Shown here: in pieces, positions 21,398 to 32,905 of the stretch
Layout of the letters: every line of letters starts with the position of its first letter
Position numbering within the stretch: the stretch's first letter is position 1
DNA from: Myotis daubentonii
Taxonomy: Eukaryota > Chordata > Mammalia > Chiroptera > Vespertilionidae
Assembly: GCF_963259705.1 (NCBI RefSeq)
Contig: NC_081846.1
Span: 92,454,641-92,518,640 of the forward strand
Length of the DNA stretch: 64,000 nucleotides
Reading direction: 5' to 3'
The notes under the pieces: model-generated
What the model saw: only the letters and a program-made list of their open reading frames with translations
What the model was told of the DNA's origin: nothing
Databases searched by the model: none
Made by a program: the position numbers and the translations under genes

Positions 21398-23755
21398 TTC
21401 CCACCTTCTCACCTCTTCTCCACCTTCCCATCAGCCCCATGGATCTGGAGCCAAGGAGGGAGGGACCTCAGGCAGTGTCTTCCTGGGTGATAAGCCTCCA
21501 GAGACACAAAACAGGAGGGAACAAACTGGAGAATAAAAGTGGAGAGTAAATGCTGAGAAACCATCACACAGGGAGTGATGCCTTTAAATAAATATTACAA
21601 AAGAAGCAGAAGTTATATGTATAGCAGCATTTTCCAGCTGAAAACTAAGCTGATACCTGAATTCTGGTTCCACATCTGCCCTTAATTTGCTGAGAATTTC
21701 AAAAGCATCCCTCCCTCCAATCCTCTCTGCCTCAATCCATAAGGGTATTTTTATTTACCTTTTTTAAAACAAAAGGGTTTGTTCCTATACATGTGACAAG
21801 GGTTAAAATGAGCCATGCTTCCTGGGGACAGAATGTGCACAAACCCAGGACCCCGAATGTTCTTGGCACGGGAGATGCATCTCAGTGACGAAGTCAGTGC
21901 AAACGGCGGGTGCTGTGGGCCTATGAACTCATAAACGTGCGCTTGAGCATTCTTTAGGAAACTTCAGAGGAGGCCTCATCAGAAGGAAACTTGGTGACAA
22001 GGGAAGCTCTGGGTTTGGAGCAGAGGAAGCTGGGTTCTATTTTCAACATAACCATTAATGGTGCGTTTTGAAATTCTTTAGATTTTCAAATAGCATTTCA
22101 AAGGTAATTTGGGTTGAAGTTACAAGTAGGCAAACATAGCAGAGTGTTCCCTTTCATATACTTTTCTATTCATCTGCAAATGTCTCTGGTCTGCAATTTG
22201 CCTTAGGAAAATGCATGCGATTTTCTTTGATAAACTAAAAATTCCAGCCTCATGCTGCTCTTTTGGGGGAAATCATGAGGCTCCTGTAAGAACAGGTAAA
22301 CATAAATGTAACTTGTCAAAAGTACTAATATTTAAAACATTGGAATTATAGTGATTGCATGCATCCTCTTTTAAGGGCTCCTGTGAAAATCATCACCTAA
22401 CATCACTCAGTTCAAAAGGTGTTACTGTCTCAGCTCCGATGCTTTGGTTCTAACATGCAGAACCAAATAGACACCCGACACAGAGGGGCAGGGAGCTCCG
22501 GGCAGAAGCTGAAGAGAATAAGCCTGGTGGACGCTGATCAATGGTAGGGAGGCCTCATGGAGTCCAAGCGGGGCGTTAGTGTGCTCCAAAATAGCACAAA
22601 TCAGACACGATGCACATGCAAACATTCCCCATGTCCATCTTTACCTTTGGTCAATATTCCTTTAATTGGAACTCTCCCCTTCAGGCTTGCAGGTCTTAAA
22701 ACATCAGATGTTAAATAGTAAAAATATTTTTTCCATGGCCCTTCAGATTTTTTGCCTGTTGATATCTAGTGTGTAGCAGTTTTCTTTTATAAGTAGTACT
22801 GAAATAAAATAAAGTCCAACCAAAATGTAAAAGGTAATAAAAGGTTTGCTAAGACCATTTAAGAGACACTTACTCGATTGTATTAAATATGAGCCCCCAA
22901 ATTATCACAGGAATGGGAATTCTAACTAAAGAAGGCTGAATAACACCATTTCTGTTTCACTTCTCTTCATATGAAACTTGCTAAGATCCACAAAACAATC
23001 ACACAAAAAAAATCAAAGCCAAAGCTCTTTTCACCACAACATGAATATGTTTCCAACTCTAAATGCCATGCTTGAAGATTATTGGCTAAATATAGTGATA
23101 CTGGACTCAAAACGAGGTACAAGGCTAAAGAAGCTGCTTACCCAGACCCTGAAAGGGAGAATATGGGTGCCAATGCTCATGCCCGGGGGAAGGGAGGGTG
23201 AGGCATGCTCAGGAACTTACAGCAGATGCTTCCGAACACAGGTGTGCGCCCATGTCCCCTCTGTCTTCATCTGGCCTCCTGGAAGAGAGAAATAAAAGAA
23301 GGAACAGAAATCATTAGCTCTCAACATGGAGGGCTTGTAACAAAGGTTTCTGTGCGCCACACTGCCCCACTGGATGTGACACATAAGGAGGCATTTTCCC
23401 AGCTCCCCATCCCAGTCCTCAGACTATTGCCCTCCCACTACCTTCACCCTCTGCCTCCCTCCCTGTCTGCCTCCTGCTATCAAGTGCCAGCCCTGAGCAA
23501 TCTCCTGCAGGGACCGCGCTTCCTTTAGCTGTCTAAGGCTGTCCTTCTGTTTTAAGTATTGCTTAGGTTTTAAACACAAGTATATCCTTCTGTAAATTAA
23601 ATATCAGATAGGAAACATTAAAAGTCATTAATTAATGCCTCAAAGAAGATAGAAGAAATTAATGACTGAAATTATAATACCATCATTTTAAATTCTACTG
23701 AATATATATTATTTATATACACATATATGTATAGAACCTATTTGTAGAAATATGT
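21398..23755. other. Long stretch with no supported feature
   Basis: About 2.3 kb with no recognised repeat or exon. Short frames such as 22978-23528 have no family resemblance that I can identify. Confidence 0.4.
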
Positions 23756-23772
23756 AAAGAGAGAGAGAGAGG

Positions 23773-23825
<53 letters not shown>

Positions 23826-23866
23826 AGAGAGAGAAGAAGAGACAGAGAACACAAAAGAGAGAGAGG
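23756..23866. repeat. (GA)n-rich purine tract
   Basis: A GA tract interrupted by AAGA units. On the minus strand it gives a Ser/Leu-rich shadow frame. Confidence 0.97.
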
Positions 23867-24974
23867 TGCCCCCTTCTGGGGGTGTGTGGGGCCAGTGGCA
23901 CTGGAGGGATGGGTGATGGTTTACGTGCTCATGCTGTCTGGGTGCACTTCACAGTCCCAATTCAGATCCAGCACCCAGAGGCATCTACGTTTGGATTCAG
24001 AGTCCTGACCAGCGGTCACAGAGCTTTCTTAGTTTTGGTATGTTATGTATTGTATTATTTTTTGTGGGTCTTCCCAGAAAAACGGTCTTCCTCTATTTCT
24101 ATACACAAATATCCCCCAATCCCATATTAGCCATATCACGTGAAAAGTAAGAGAATTTTCTGTCATTATTTATCATCTCAAGACCAATATTGAGGAAACA
24201 ACACTGTCGTTTCCTATATCACTCTGCCTATAACACAACTGGTCTTCATTTTCTCTTAATTCATAATGATAACCTGGTTATTATTTAACAGGAAAGGAGC
24301 ACATGGGAGACCAGATAATACAGGCTGCCATTTATGCGGCTTTGCCAGGAAGCTGCAGTTCACACTCTCCAGGTCTAGTCCCTGCAAAGTGCTGGGGGAA
24401 GGGATTGGACAGACAGTCTTTAGATGATGCCCAGTGAGACCTGGGGGACCTGGGAAGGGGCTTACCTGTCAGTCACACCTGGGAGCAGGTCGCTGGCCAG
24501 AATAGGGAGCGTGGGGATATGTGATATTTAAACTCCTGAGCGAAGGGGGTTCTCTCTCTCGGGCTGCTGGCCCTCTCGCTCTGCTCTCTGGGACTCCTGC
24601 TGCAGGGCCACGCTCCCTGCACTCGCCCACGTGCCTTGCAGCAGGTGGGACCCTCACGATGGACTCTTGGATGCAATCATCCTGATGCTACATCAGACCT
24701 GCTCTACTGTGGAATGGGAGCTCTGGGCACTGGCTTTGCTTGTGGCTCTGCTGGACCCCAACTGCACCTTCGCCAGGACTGGTTTAAGGGACACGTGACT
24801 TTGGAAACTGAGAAATATAATTCCACTCATTCTCCTACACGGGTCTTGGAAAGTTCCTTTTCTCAGGATATTGCAAGAACCCCACTCCCACTAGTGACGG
24901 AGAAATTCCAACCACTCATTTCTCCAGCTACATTAGAATGTAAACTATTTGAGCCTAAAGGAAAGGAAGAGGGA
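23867..24974. other. No supported feature
   Basis: Includes a moderately GC-rich segment (24470-24800) with overlapping frames on both strands (for example 24636-25055). I recognise no protein family. Confidence 0.4.
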
Positions 24975-25155
24975 TGGGTAAACATTACTGAGCTCTGTTT
25001 ATATAGCATGCATTGTCACATTCTCATTAAACTTGGTGTTAAAAAGTCCCTCTGACATTGATATCATTGCCCACATTGCAAAGATGGGATAATTAGGCTT
25101 AAATGGGGTATATAACGTGCAAAAGGAGTCTGAGCCTGATATTGCAACTGTGACC
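24975..25155 (+). repeat. MIR SINE remnant
   Basis: 'actgagctctgtttata...attgtcacattctcattaaact...catcattgcccacattgcaaagatggga' follows the MIR core and tail pattern ('tctcatttaatcctcacaac...attatccccattttacagatga'), heavily diverged. Confidence 0.65.
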
Positions 25156-25667
25156 ACAGGCTCTGAAGACGTACTGCGTTCGCCATAGTATGCAATTCCA
25201 GCTGAGGCTGTCTCCTCTAATGCTTCATCATACATACCAGGGAGTGAGGCTCAGCGTGAGCACTAATTCACACGGCGAATTTGAGTGCTTTTGTACAAAC
25301 CCCACTTGTTTTGTGCCAAACAAGCCCTGAGCTGGCCCCACTGGAATGCAAGTGCTTTTCTGAACCATGAAGCTCCCCTGCCTGGTCTTTTTTATCTTTT
25401 TAATCCTCAGGTCACTCTTGTTCTTATCTATCTGCACAGTTCCTGAGCACAGGGGCCAGGCAGGAAGTAGGTTCCTTTTGAAGATCTCACAAGTGCAGCC
25501 CAATAATTGAAGTAAGCGAGAATTAACACTCCATTATAAGCTAGCTAATAGGAAATTTAAAAATCAAGCCCCAGATCAAGTTCTGCAATATACACAAACA
25601 TTAACCAGAAACTGTGAAAATGAAATCTCACTGTTCTACTTTTTTGCTCTCAAAACATCTTGCATGG
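25156..25667. other. No supported feature
   Basis: Unique-looking sequence between a MIR remnant and a Ves SINE. Confidence 0.4.
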
Positions 25668-25889
25668 CCTTAGTTGGTTGGCTCAGTGGATAGAGCATCA
25701 GCCTATGGACTGAAGGGTCCCGAGTTTGATTCCGGTCAAGGGTACATGCCCAGGTTGTGGGTTCAATCTCCAGTAGGAGTCATGCAGGAGGTAGTTGATC
25801 AATGATTCTCTCTCATCATTGATGTTTCTATCTCTCTCTCCCACTCCCTTCCTCTCTGAAATCAATAAAATATATTTTTAAAATAAATG
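25668..25889 (+). mobile_element. Ves SINE, plus strand
   Basis: The head 'gccttagttggttggctcagtggatagagca', box B-like agtttgattcc, the tail region 'gattctctctcatcattgatgtttcta' and an A-rich end with aataaa. No clear target-site duplication remains. It abuts the DNA transposon that begins at 25896. Confidence 0.93.
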
Positions 25890-25895
25890 AATAAA

Positions 25896-26460
25896 TACTG
25901 TATTTTTCTGTGTATAAGACACTTTTTTTCATTAGACTGAAAATCATGGGGCATCTTATACATGGAAATCAGCCAAGGAAGGAGCTGCGGGTGTGTAACT
26001 GCCCGCACCTTGTCAAACAGGCTTCCTCCAATCATGAGCCTTGTTGTTACTGACATTAGCTGATGCCATAATTGGAGGTGGAGATGGAGAGTGCACAGAT
26101 GCAACAGGGACCAGAGTGTTCTGAGACTATAAAGATGTTAAAAAGTAAAAAGATAAATACCTGTAAGTGATTGTCTTAGTTTGTAAAATTCAAACTGAAT
26201 ACCATCAGCTCTGCAAAAGAGCATGGAAATAGAGCTGCAGAGAGAAAATTTGGACCCCCTCCCAACTGAGTGTGTGATCAGACACTGGAGAAAACAGGAA
26301 GAACAACTCCTTAAGATGCCAAAAAAGAAGAAGGTCTTAAGACCAAAACCAGCAAAATGTTTAAAATATTGATTTCTTAATTTTGGGTGGGAAAAGTGGG
26401 GGGCCTCTTATACATGGGGGCCTCTCATACATGGGGGCCTCTCATACACGGAAAAATTAT
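25896..26460 (+). mobile_element. pogo/Tigger-like DNA transposon, internally deleted
   Basis: The left end TACTGTATTTTTCTGTGTATAAGAC and the right end (ctcatacacggaaaaattat) are imperfect inverted repeats. The flanking bases are compatible with a TA target. 'cctcttatacatgggggcctctcatacatggg' near the right end is a small tandem repeat. The interior retains part of a CENP-B/pogo-type transposase (26186-26372). Non-autonomous and old. Confidence 0.7.
26186..26372 (+). pseudogene. Fragment of pogo/Tigger-like transposase, frameshifted
   Basis: Translation from 26186 gives KFKL...SAKEHGNRAAERKFG, the pattern seen in the N-terminal helix-turn-helix DNA-binding region of pogo/Tigger transposases. 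After a frame change near 26258 the other frame continues IRHWRKQEEQLLKMPKKKK to a stop at 26370-26372. The catalytic DDE/D part is absent. The basic run after the helix is typical of this family's linker. The family call rests on recalled consensus patterns; no database search was run. Confidence 0.6.
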
Positions 26461-26593
26461 GAAAAATATGTCTTGCATGGAAGTTTCTTTGAAAGCAAAT
26501 GTTACAATATTCTAATTGTGTATTTCAGAGAATCATGTTTTAGAATTCTGTGACCAAACCTCTTCTAAACCAACAGTAAGACACAAGCCCCTT

Positions 26594-26808
26594 GCCGAAA
26601 CCGGTTTGGCTCAGTGGATAGAGCGTTGGCCTGCGGACTGAAAGGTCCCAGGTTCGATTCCGGTCAGGGGCATGTACCTGGGTTGCGGGCACTTCCCCAG
26701 TGGGGGATGTGCAGGTGGCAGCTGGTCGATGTTTCTCTCTCATCGATGTTTCTAACTCTCTATCTCTCTCCCTTCCTCTCTGTAAAAAATCAATAAAAAA
26801 GAAAAAAA
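26594..26808 (+). mobile_element. Ves SINE, youngest-looking copy
   Basis: The best-preserved Ves in the window. A-box-like TGGCTCAGTGG and an exact B-box GGTTCGATTCC (26651-26661) form an internal Pol III promoter. The tail region ATCGATGTTTCTCTCTCATCGATG is intact and followed by an A-rich tail. The flanks 26578-26593 and 26809-26824 are a perfect 16-bp duplication (aagacacaagcccctt), so the insertion is recent. Confidence 0.98.
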
Positions 26809-26824
26809 AAGACACAAGCCCCTT

Positions 26825-28084
26825 AATGATCAAACTTTCCATGTTTATCCCGAAGGGTATGCAGTAACATAGACATTAGGTTTTAAAGTCCTAATCCTGG
26901 AATAGCAGGACATGTTTTGAAAGTACTTTACCTAATCCACATGTATTGAATACTAACATTTCGAACACCCACTATTCCTAATCAACAACTTTTCTAACAC
27001 ACATCAACCTTTCTAGTTCATTTTCTTGATGGATAGAACAGCCTCTGATATAATTTGATGAGAAAGGAAGAAGACTTACAGTAGCCACTTCTGTAGTGTG
27101 GCCTTTCTTATCTAAACTTATCAGATCTCCCTGACATGATGAAGACACTGACAGACCCTGGTGTGGAATGGAAATCATCTAATATGCACATTTATATCAC
27201 GTGGCCTAGATTAATTATTTAAAGGAAACGACTACTTACAGATTTTCTGACTCATCTCCCCCCACCCCCCCGCCTGTGATCACTTGCTCACTTAACTCTC
27301 TTGACTGCCTTGCTTCTCTGATACTCTGATATCCTGACTTTCAATACAGGTGTGTTTCCAAGACCCTGACCTCATGCTCCTACCCTGTTCCACTATAGTC
27401 ACCCTGGGCGTAGGCTAGAGACTTTCTGCGCCTGCTTGGCCCTGCTTTCTCCCAAACTGCATGCTCACAACCAGCATGGTTCACACTATGCCTCCTGAGT
27501 CTGTCTGGTCCGGAAAAGAAGCGCCAGGCTTCAGCTAGGGCTCCAACTTAGTGGAGGGATATCTAAAGGCAGGTAGGCCCATCTCTGGGCACAAGCCGGG
27601 CTTCTGGGAGCTCACCTCTGTCAGTCCATCACCACTCCCCATGCCTGGCCTCCCGCCCCTCCCTGCCTCCCTTTTGTGCCAGGGAGTTCGGAATGTTAGC
27701 TGCTCCCAGCCAGCTGCTACTCTTGACTGTAAAGCAAAATGCTCAAGATACAGACAGGATCAACAGATACAAGATGGCTCTCGCACAGGATGAAAACCTG
27801 CATCAAATATGAAATCTTGTTGTTTTAATATGTTTTGAGTGATTTTAACTTAAATAAATTCTGTATGAGCAAAATATTGCTATTGTTCTGTATCTGCGGG
27901 TGCAGCTGGCCATTGGGGCTAGATCATCTTAGCTCAGCTACAAGTGTTGAGGAGCCCTACCTGTGAGGGAAGAGCTATGAGCCACTCTATTTCGGCAATA
28001 AAATGTCTCTCATAAGATATGAAATAAAATTGTTTTATAGAAAGTCCTTTAAAAGCAGCATCTTCTAAAGGCTCCTCTATGAAA
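26825..28084. other. No supported feature
   Basis: Includes a C-rich tract (27257-27272). No exon or repeat family recognised. Confidence 0.4.
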
Positions 28085-28285
28085 GAGACAACAGAAGGCA
28101 CTTTATCCAATTTGATCCTCATGGCAACCCAGAAAGCAGGCGTGTTTATTTCTATTTTGCAGATAAAGAGACTGAGAAACTCTAAGGGATAAGTGACTTT
28201 CCCAGCCTCATACAGATAAGCTGCACTAGCATTTGAACAAACATTGTATTTGAATCTATGCCCTGAGTACAAACTGCGCCTCACT
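28085..28285 (+). repeat. MIR SINE remnant
   Basis: 'ttgatcctcatggcaaccc...tttctattttgcagataaagagactgagaaactc...aagtgactttcccagcctcatacag' matches the MIR core-to-tail consensus well. Confidence 0.85.
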
Positions 28286-29017
28286 AACGTAGACTTACTT
28301 AATAACACTTGGTACTGATGCTTTCTTAATCGAAGTGACGGTGAGGTGCTAGCACTGGCCCTTTTCACTCTTTCCCAGGAAGGTCATTAGGAATTCCTGC
28401 CTCACCTGTCCTGGGAGGGGGCCAGGGGAAGAGCATCAGTCACTGTTATTGAACTAGAATAGATCTACGTGTGAGAGGTTGGTAGGGTCACTCTGTGTTT
28501 TCCCTTTGATTGGAATGTTTCCTTTTTACAACAGAACCTACCATAAATGGTGTCTGTTTTATTGACTAACTCTAATTGGAGTGTATGAAAATATCAAAGC
28601 ACTCCCCAAAAGATGAAGAGAACTTTCAAGTAGAGCAGCCACTTGAAAAAATTTAAGAATATTTGCTTTAAAGTGTTACTGAAGTGGCCAATGCTCCTAT
28701 TATTACACGACTGGGAAGAATTTTGAAAATGCAGAGAGAAAAGGCAATGCTAAAGCCAGAGCACCCTGTTATGAACGGGGAGATTTCAGTCCGTGTTGGG
28801 AACGTGGGAACATGCCTTAGAGAGGCAGCGCCTGACCTGGGCACCACAAGCCATTCCCCCAGGAACAGGCTCTTCTGGCATTGAGTCTGAAGGCTGGTCC
28901 CCCTGGTGGGTATGAGGAACTGGAGGGGGTCTAAGAGGACAGAATGGGAACATGCAAGGGACTCTGTTTTTTCAGAGAGAACCGAACAATTCATGTGGTT
29001 TTGCAGAAGGAGAATTT
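28286..29017. other. No supported feature
   Basis: No element or exon recognised. Confidence 0.4.
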
Positions 29018-29130
29018 GATCTGGGGTCAGAGGACCTGGCTCCCGTTCCCTCACTTCCTACCATGTGACCTTCCACAGAACTCAGTTTTCTCTCTGCTCA
29101 TAGAGAGGGATGGATAACATAACAACAGTG
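29018..29130 (+). repeat. MIR SINE remnant
   Basis: 'tctggggtcagaggacctggctc...cttcctaccatgtgaccttccacagaactcagttttctc' follows the MIR 5' half ('ctgctacttactagctgtgtgaccttgggcaag...cctcagtttcc'). Confidence 0.75.
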
Positions 29131-29482
29131 GCAACAGCTGCATCGGTTTAAATAACTACAGTTTCCTTGACTTTGTCTGCGTGTCCCAGTTAATCTTAGG
29201 GAAGTCCATGAATGTGATGAGTCCTCCCTCTTATGAAGGGCTACGTGACTGGCCCAGAACAACACAGCAAATGCTAACTACAAACCCCAGTCTTTCCAGT
29301 CTCATAGGATTCTGTTTCCTCCAACATCTTCCCAAAGTTCACTCCATTCCCACTATTTTTTCCTTAGAGCCATTACAATGTTAGGAAAAGATGAATAATA
29401 GCAATTTAATGAAGTACAAAGCTCAGAGCTACAATGCCAGGGATTATACACAGGTGGGGAAAAGTAGGTTTACAGCTATTCT
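29131..29482. other. No supported feature
   Basis: Unique-looking sequence ending in a short (GTT)n tract. Confidence 0.4.
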
Positions 29483-29500
29483 TTTGTTGTTGTTGTTGTT
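29483..29500. repeat. (GTT)n microsatellite
   Basis: Six GTT units immediately precede the SINE tail. Confidence 0.9.
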
Positions 29501-29504
29501 AATC

Positions 29505-29745
29505 CTCATCCGAAGATATTTTTTTCATTGAGTTTAGAGAGAGAGGAAGGGAAGGGGAGAGACACACAGAGAGAAACATTGATGTGAGAAAGACACATCC
29601 ATTGGTTGCCTCCCACACACACCCATCCAGGGCCAGATGTTGAGCCTGCAACTGAGGTAAGTACCCTTGTCCATAATCAAACCCAGGGCCCTTCAGTCCA
29701 TGGGCTGATGCTCTATCCACTGACCAAAAGCAGCTAGGGCTACAG
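29505..29745 (-). mobile_element. Ves-family SINE (subtype with 'cctcacccgaggatat' tail), minus strand
   Basis: The tail complement 'cctcatccgaagatatttttttcattga' plus 'gagagaggaagggaaggggagagaca' and 'gaaacattgatgtgagaaagacacatccattggttgcc' identify a Ves subtype distinct from the copies at 6125 or 26594. The element at 57604-57868 is of the same subtype. The tRNA-like half is present (ccttcagtccatgggctgatgctctatccactga). Confidence 0.9.
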
Positions 29746-29848
29746 TTGTTCTTATGGAAAAATATATAATGCAAGAACAAATAATAATACAAGCATAAGC
29801 TCTGTTTTGCATACTCACAAGTGTAAACCTACTTTTGCCCCCCCTCTA

Positions 29849-30008
29849 TCCTATATAATAAAGAGCTAATATGCTAATTACACCAAACAGCAGAACAACT
29901 GTCCAGACAACCTTCTGGATGAAGCTGGGGCTGTGAGAGCCAGCTGAGGCATCAGGCAGGGCTGCGAGGGTGAAGCCCCTTGCACAAATTTCATGCATCA
30001 GGCCTCAG
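29849..30008 (+). mobile_element. Short HeliBat-type Helitron (copy G)
   Basis: The 5' end TCCTATATAATAAAGAGCTAATATGC begins at 29849. The 3' end shows gcacaaatttcatgcatc then GGCCTCAG in place of GGCCTCTAG, about 160 bp in all. The 3' end passes straight into a MER20 terminal fragment. Confidence 0.82.
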
Positions 30009-30045
30009 GTGATTCTAATGTGCAGCCAAGGTTGAGAACCACTGA
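30007..30045. mobile_element. MER20-like hAT terminal fragment
   Basis: The last 38 bases of a MER20-type element (ggtgattctaatgtgcagcc ... gaaccactg). They match the right end of the full element at 8268-8489 almost exactly. The remaining part of the element is missing. Confidence 0.8.
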
Positions 30046-31241
30046 TTTGTGATTCATTAGAAAATGAGCACAAAGATTGAGGCAGGTGCAGGGGCAGGCG
30101 GAGGCCCCGTGCCTGGGTCAGGGACTATAGGACACTGAGGAGCTGCTTCCCGCTCTCTGCAGTGCACAACAGCTCCGCCCTCACACCTGTGCCCCGCAGG
30201 TCCTGGGCTGGCTGATCGCCTCCGGAAGGCTGCAGCCCAACTCCCTCTGCGCTGCAGGAGGACCTGCCTTGTTCCTTCTCCGGGGTGACTGCGAATCTTT
30301 CAGGTATTTAGTGTGCCCTGCTCTGGGCTGGGTCTCCTCCCAGCTCAGCTAGATGGAGGGCATCTCTTCCAGGAGTTTACAGGCATCCGCTGACCTTGTA
30401 GCAGTCACCATGCTGGGCCTGTTTACATGTAAGCTTTCCATTGCACGGGAGCCACCCCAGGGCAGTGACTGCGACTGCTTCTTAGCCTTTGGCTTGTTTT
30501 GTTTCATTTTACCTTGAGGCCCACTATTTCTCTCTAGCACACAGGGAAGCTCGCAATGAAACATGTTGATTGAGTAAAGGGAGGAGTGGTTAAGGAACTT
30601 ATAGCCTAATGGTGGAGACAGAGGCAAATGAGCAAGCAGAATCTGAGGAGCTCTCCAGGTGCCCCTGGGGCAGGCACCCTGCCCCAGCGTCGGGGACAGT
30701 TCACTCCCAGTGCACTCCACCGAGGAAAAGCTCAGTGTTGGTTTTTGCCCCAACTGGAAATGCAAGGCAGTGTAAACAAACGCAGGAGTGAGAGCCATTG
30801 GACAGGAGGACTGTGGTCTGAGGAGAGTGAGTAGACACAACAGGAGCTACTGGTGCTGTGCAGCCTGGGAGGACACACACTGCATGGAAACCCAGGGACA
30901 GGGTGGGCACAAAGGCCATGCACCTGGAAGGGCACGGAGCAGGGCTGGGGTAGCAGAGGGGTATTCTGGACATAACTTTAGCTGTGCCCCTGTGTCCTAA
31001 GAAGGAGAAAGAGGAAGGTTTTGACCTCCCTGAAAATTTTCCTCAGGTTATTTCAAGTTAAGAAGGTTTCCACGAGGTTCTGTAATGTTTCTTCCCACAT
31101 AAATCAGCTAGGTAATGTCTGTGCCTCACCCCCCCACCCCCCGCCCCCAGCACAAGGAGGGGCCAGCCAAGTGAGGTTACTGTGTAGAGTACTGTGTGAG
31201 ACAGGGCATTTGCTGCACAATTCTACCAGTTTCATAGGAAA
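30046..31241. other. No supported feature
   Basis: A GC-moderate stretch with overlapping open frames on both strands (30349-31000). None resembles a known protein. A C-rich run is at 31128-31148. Confidence 0.4.
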
Positions 31242-32155
31242 TCCTATATAATAACAGCTTAATATGTAAATTGTTTAACCGGGAGTTCAACTGGGAGTTG
31301 GACTGCTGGCCATGATATGTGCTGACCACCAGGGGGCAGCGCGGAACATGGCAGGTGGCTGGGACATGGTGCTGGCAGCAGGTGGCAGTGGTTGTGCTGC
31401 TGGCCCTTATGGGCCCCAAAGAGAGCGGTACCACAGTGGGATGGTGGAGCAGGTGAGTGGGTGGCACCAGGCCAAGGCGGGTGCTAGCAGGGGCGCAATC
31501 ACCCTACTTATCTCCCCACAGATGGCAACCAGCGGCCAGGATCCAGGGGTGGGTGGTGGCGACCAACCTCCCACGGTGCCTGGGCGGTGGGCTGCGGCCT
31601 CTTACCAGCTACCTGCGGGCAGGGGTGATGGGGATGGAGGTGTGGTGAGGATGCAGGGTATCCTTTGAGCTTGCTCTCACTCCCCCTGCTACCCTCCCCT
31701 GGGAAGCCAGGGCTCGCGCTTGTGCTCAGGTGCCAGGCTTCTGCGAAGAGCTTGCCCTGCACCCACACAGCCTCTCTGGGTGAGCCACGCCGCAGCCACC
31801 ATGAACGCAGGGGCTAGTCGGGCTCCCAGTGGGTTTACACAGAAACTGGTCTGCAAGGCTGGCAGGGAGAGAGCGCGCTGCCCGCCTGGCTTCCATGCGG
31901 TGTTGCTGGGCGGCCCAGAGGCCCACGCTGCACCCTGGACCACAGTGTCTGGCCACGCTCAACGCATCTCCATGTGGGGACTCGGGTGCCATGACTCAGG
32001 TGGAGGGGGGCACATGAGGGTCTGGGGGCCCAGGTTCCGCCCAGGGCCCAGAGATCAGCTGGGACCTGCCCTTCCATGAAAGACGCTCGTGCTTTGATCA
32101 TCGGCCAGACCTAGGGACCGCACCTGTGCACGAATTTCATGCACTGGGCCTCTAG
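31242..32155 (+). mobile_element. HeliBat-type Helitron with GC-rich cargo (copy H)
   Basis: The 5' end is TCCTATATAATAACAGC at 31242. The 3' end is a GTGCACGAATTTCATGCAC hairpin (32126-32144) and CTAG at 32152-32155. The first third is homologous to copy F. The segment from about 31660 to 32110 is GC- and CpG-rich, is not shared with other Helitrons here, and may be captured host sequence. It contains GCCACCATGA (31795-31804), a good Kozak context, opening a 92-codon frame that ends at 32079. I do not recognise the protein. Confidence 0.9.
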
Positions 32156-32774
32156 TAAACTATACTGGCATAGACAGTATAGATCAAGTACAATCACCAA
32201 GTGGAAGTTAAAACACACACACAGTTTCTCTCGGTAGCTGGATCAGAGAACGATTGCCGCACTGTGACCACCCTGGACGCAGCTTTGCCCACACTCTCAA
32301 GGCTCAGGCTCAGGAGCCTATGGAAGGCACCCTTCCTTTCTCTCCTCACGTCTAGAGGAACTAAATGTATGAAGCCATTTCCCAGACAAATGCCAGTGGA
32401 CAGGCTAGTCAGCACCTTCTTCCTGCACCTCGAGAGGAGAGAGCGGAGAGGGTACCCTTAGCTGGGCCCTCTGCACCAGGCTCCACCAGTAAACCTTTTC
32501 TCATGGAGCCCAGGAGACAGGGTGTCTGGGTGGCAAGATGTGATCCCGAGGGCCAGCCTCTGCTGTGCACGCCTTACAGGAGGGGCATCTACAGGCTGGA
32601 AGCACCGTGTGGGTTCTCAGCCTCCCCCGTTCGCGTCAGGCGAGATGGTCAAGAGACACATGACAGAGTTAGAGTTCCTTGTGTTTCTTTTCCTAAGAAC
32701 TCAGGCAGAAATATGAAGAGAAAAGACATCTCTTTGCCAGATCTTGAGAGCATCCTTTGGGCAAGAATGCAACA
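32156..32774. other. No supported feature
   Basis: Frames at 32201-32781 have no recognised domain. Confidence 0.4.
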
Positions 32775-32905
32775 TTTCTGACTTATGTTCCTGAACTTTA
32801 AAATTAGGAAAACAAAATGAATTTTCTTAAAAAGTGGTTCAGAAGATTACATGAGATAATTTACTGAACAATTGTAAGATGAACTCAACAAATGTTAGTT
32901 CGTGG
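32775..32905 (+). repeat. Possible MIR SINE 3' remnant
   Basis: 'gaagattacatgagataatttactgaac...ctcaacaaatgttag' resembles the MIR 3' part ('gaggattaaatgagataata...caataaatgttag'). Confidence 0.5.

Noticed and set aside
24636..25055. 139-codon plus-strand frame, possible small gene
   Set aside because: No recognised domain, overlapping open frames on the other strand, and the 3' part overlaps a MIR remnant. Not supportable as a gene.
28668..29054. 128-codon minus-strand frame
   Set aside because: Overlaps a MIR remnant and an opposite-strand frame, with no recognised similarity or splice context.
31128..31148. C-rich run (and a similar one at 27257-27272) as a possible G-quadruplex on the minus strand
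   Set aside because: Single short runs without the regular four-tract spacing; no clear regulatory context.
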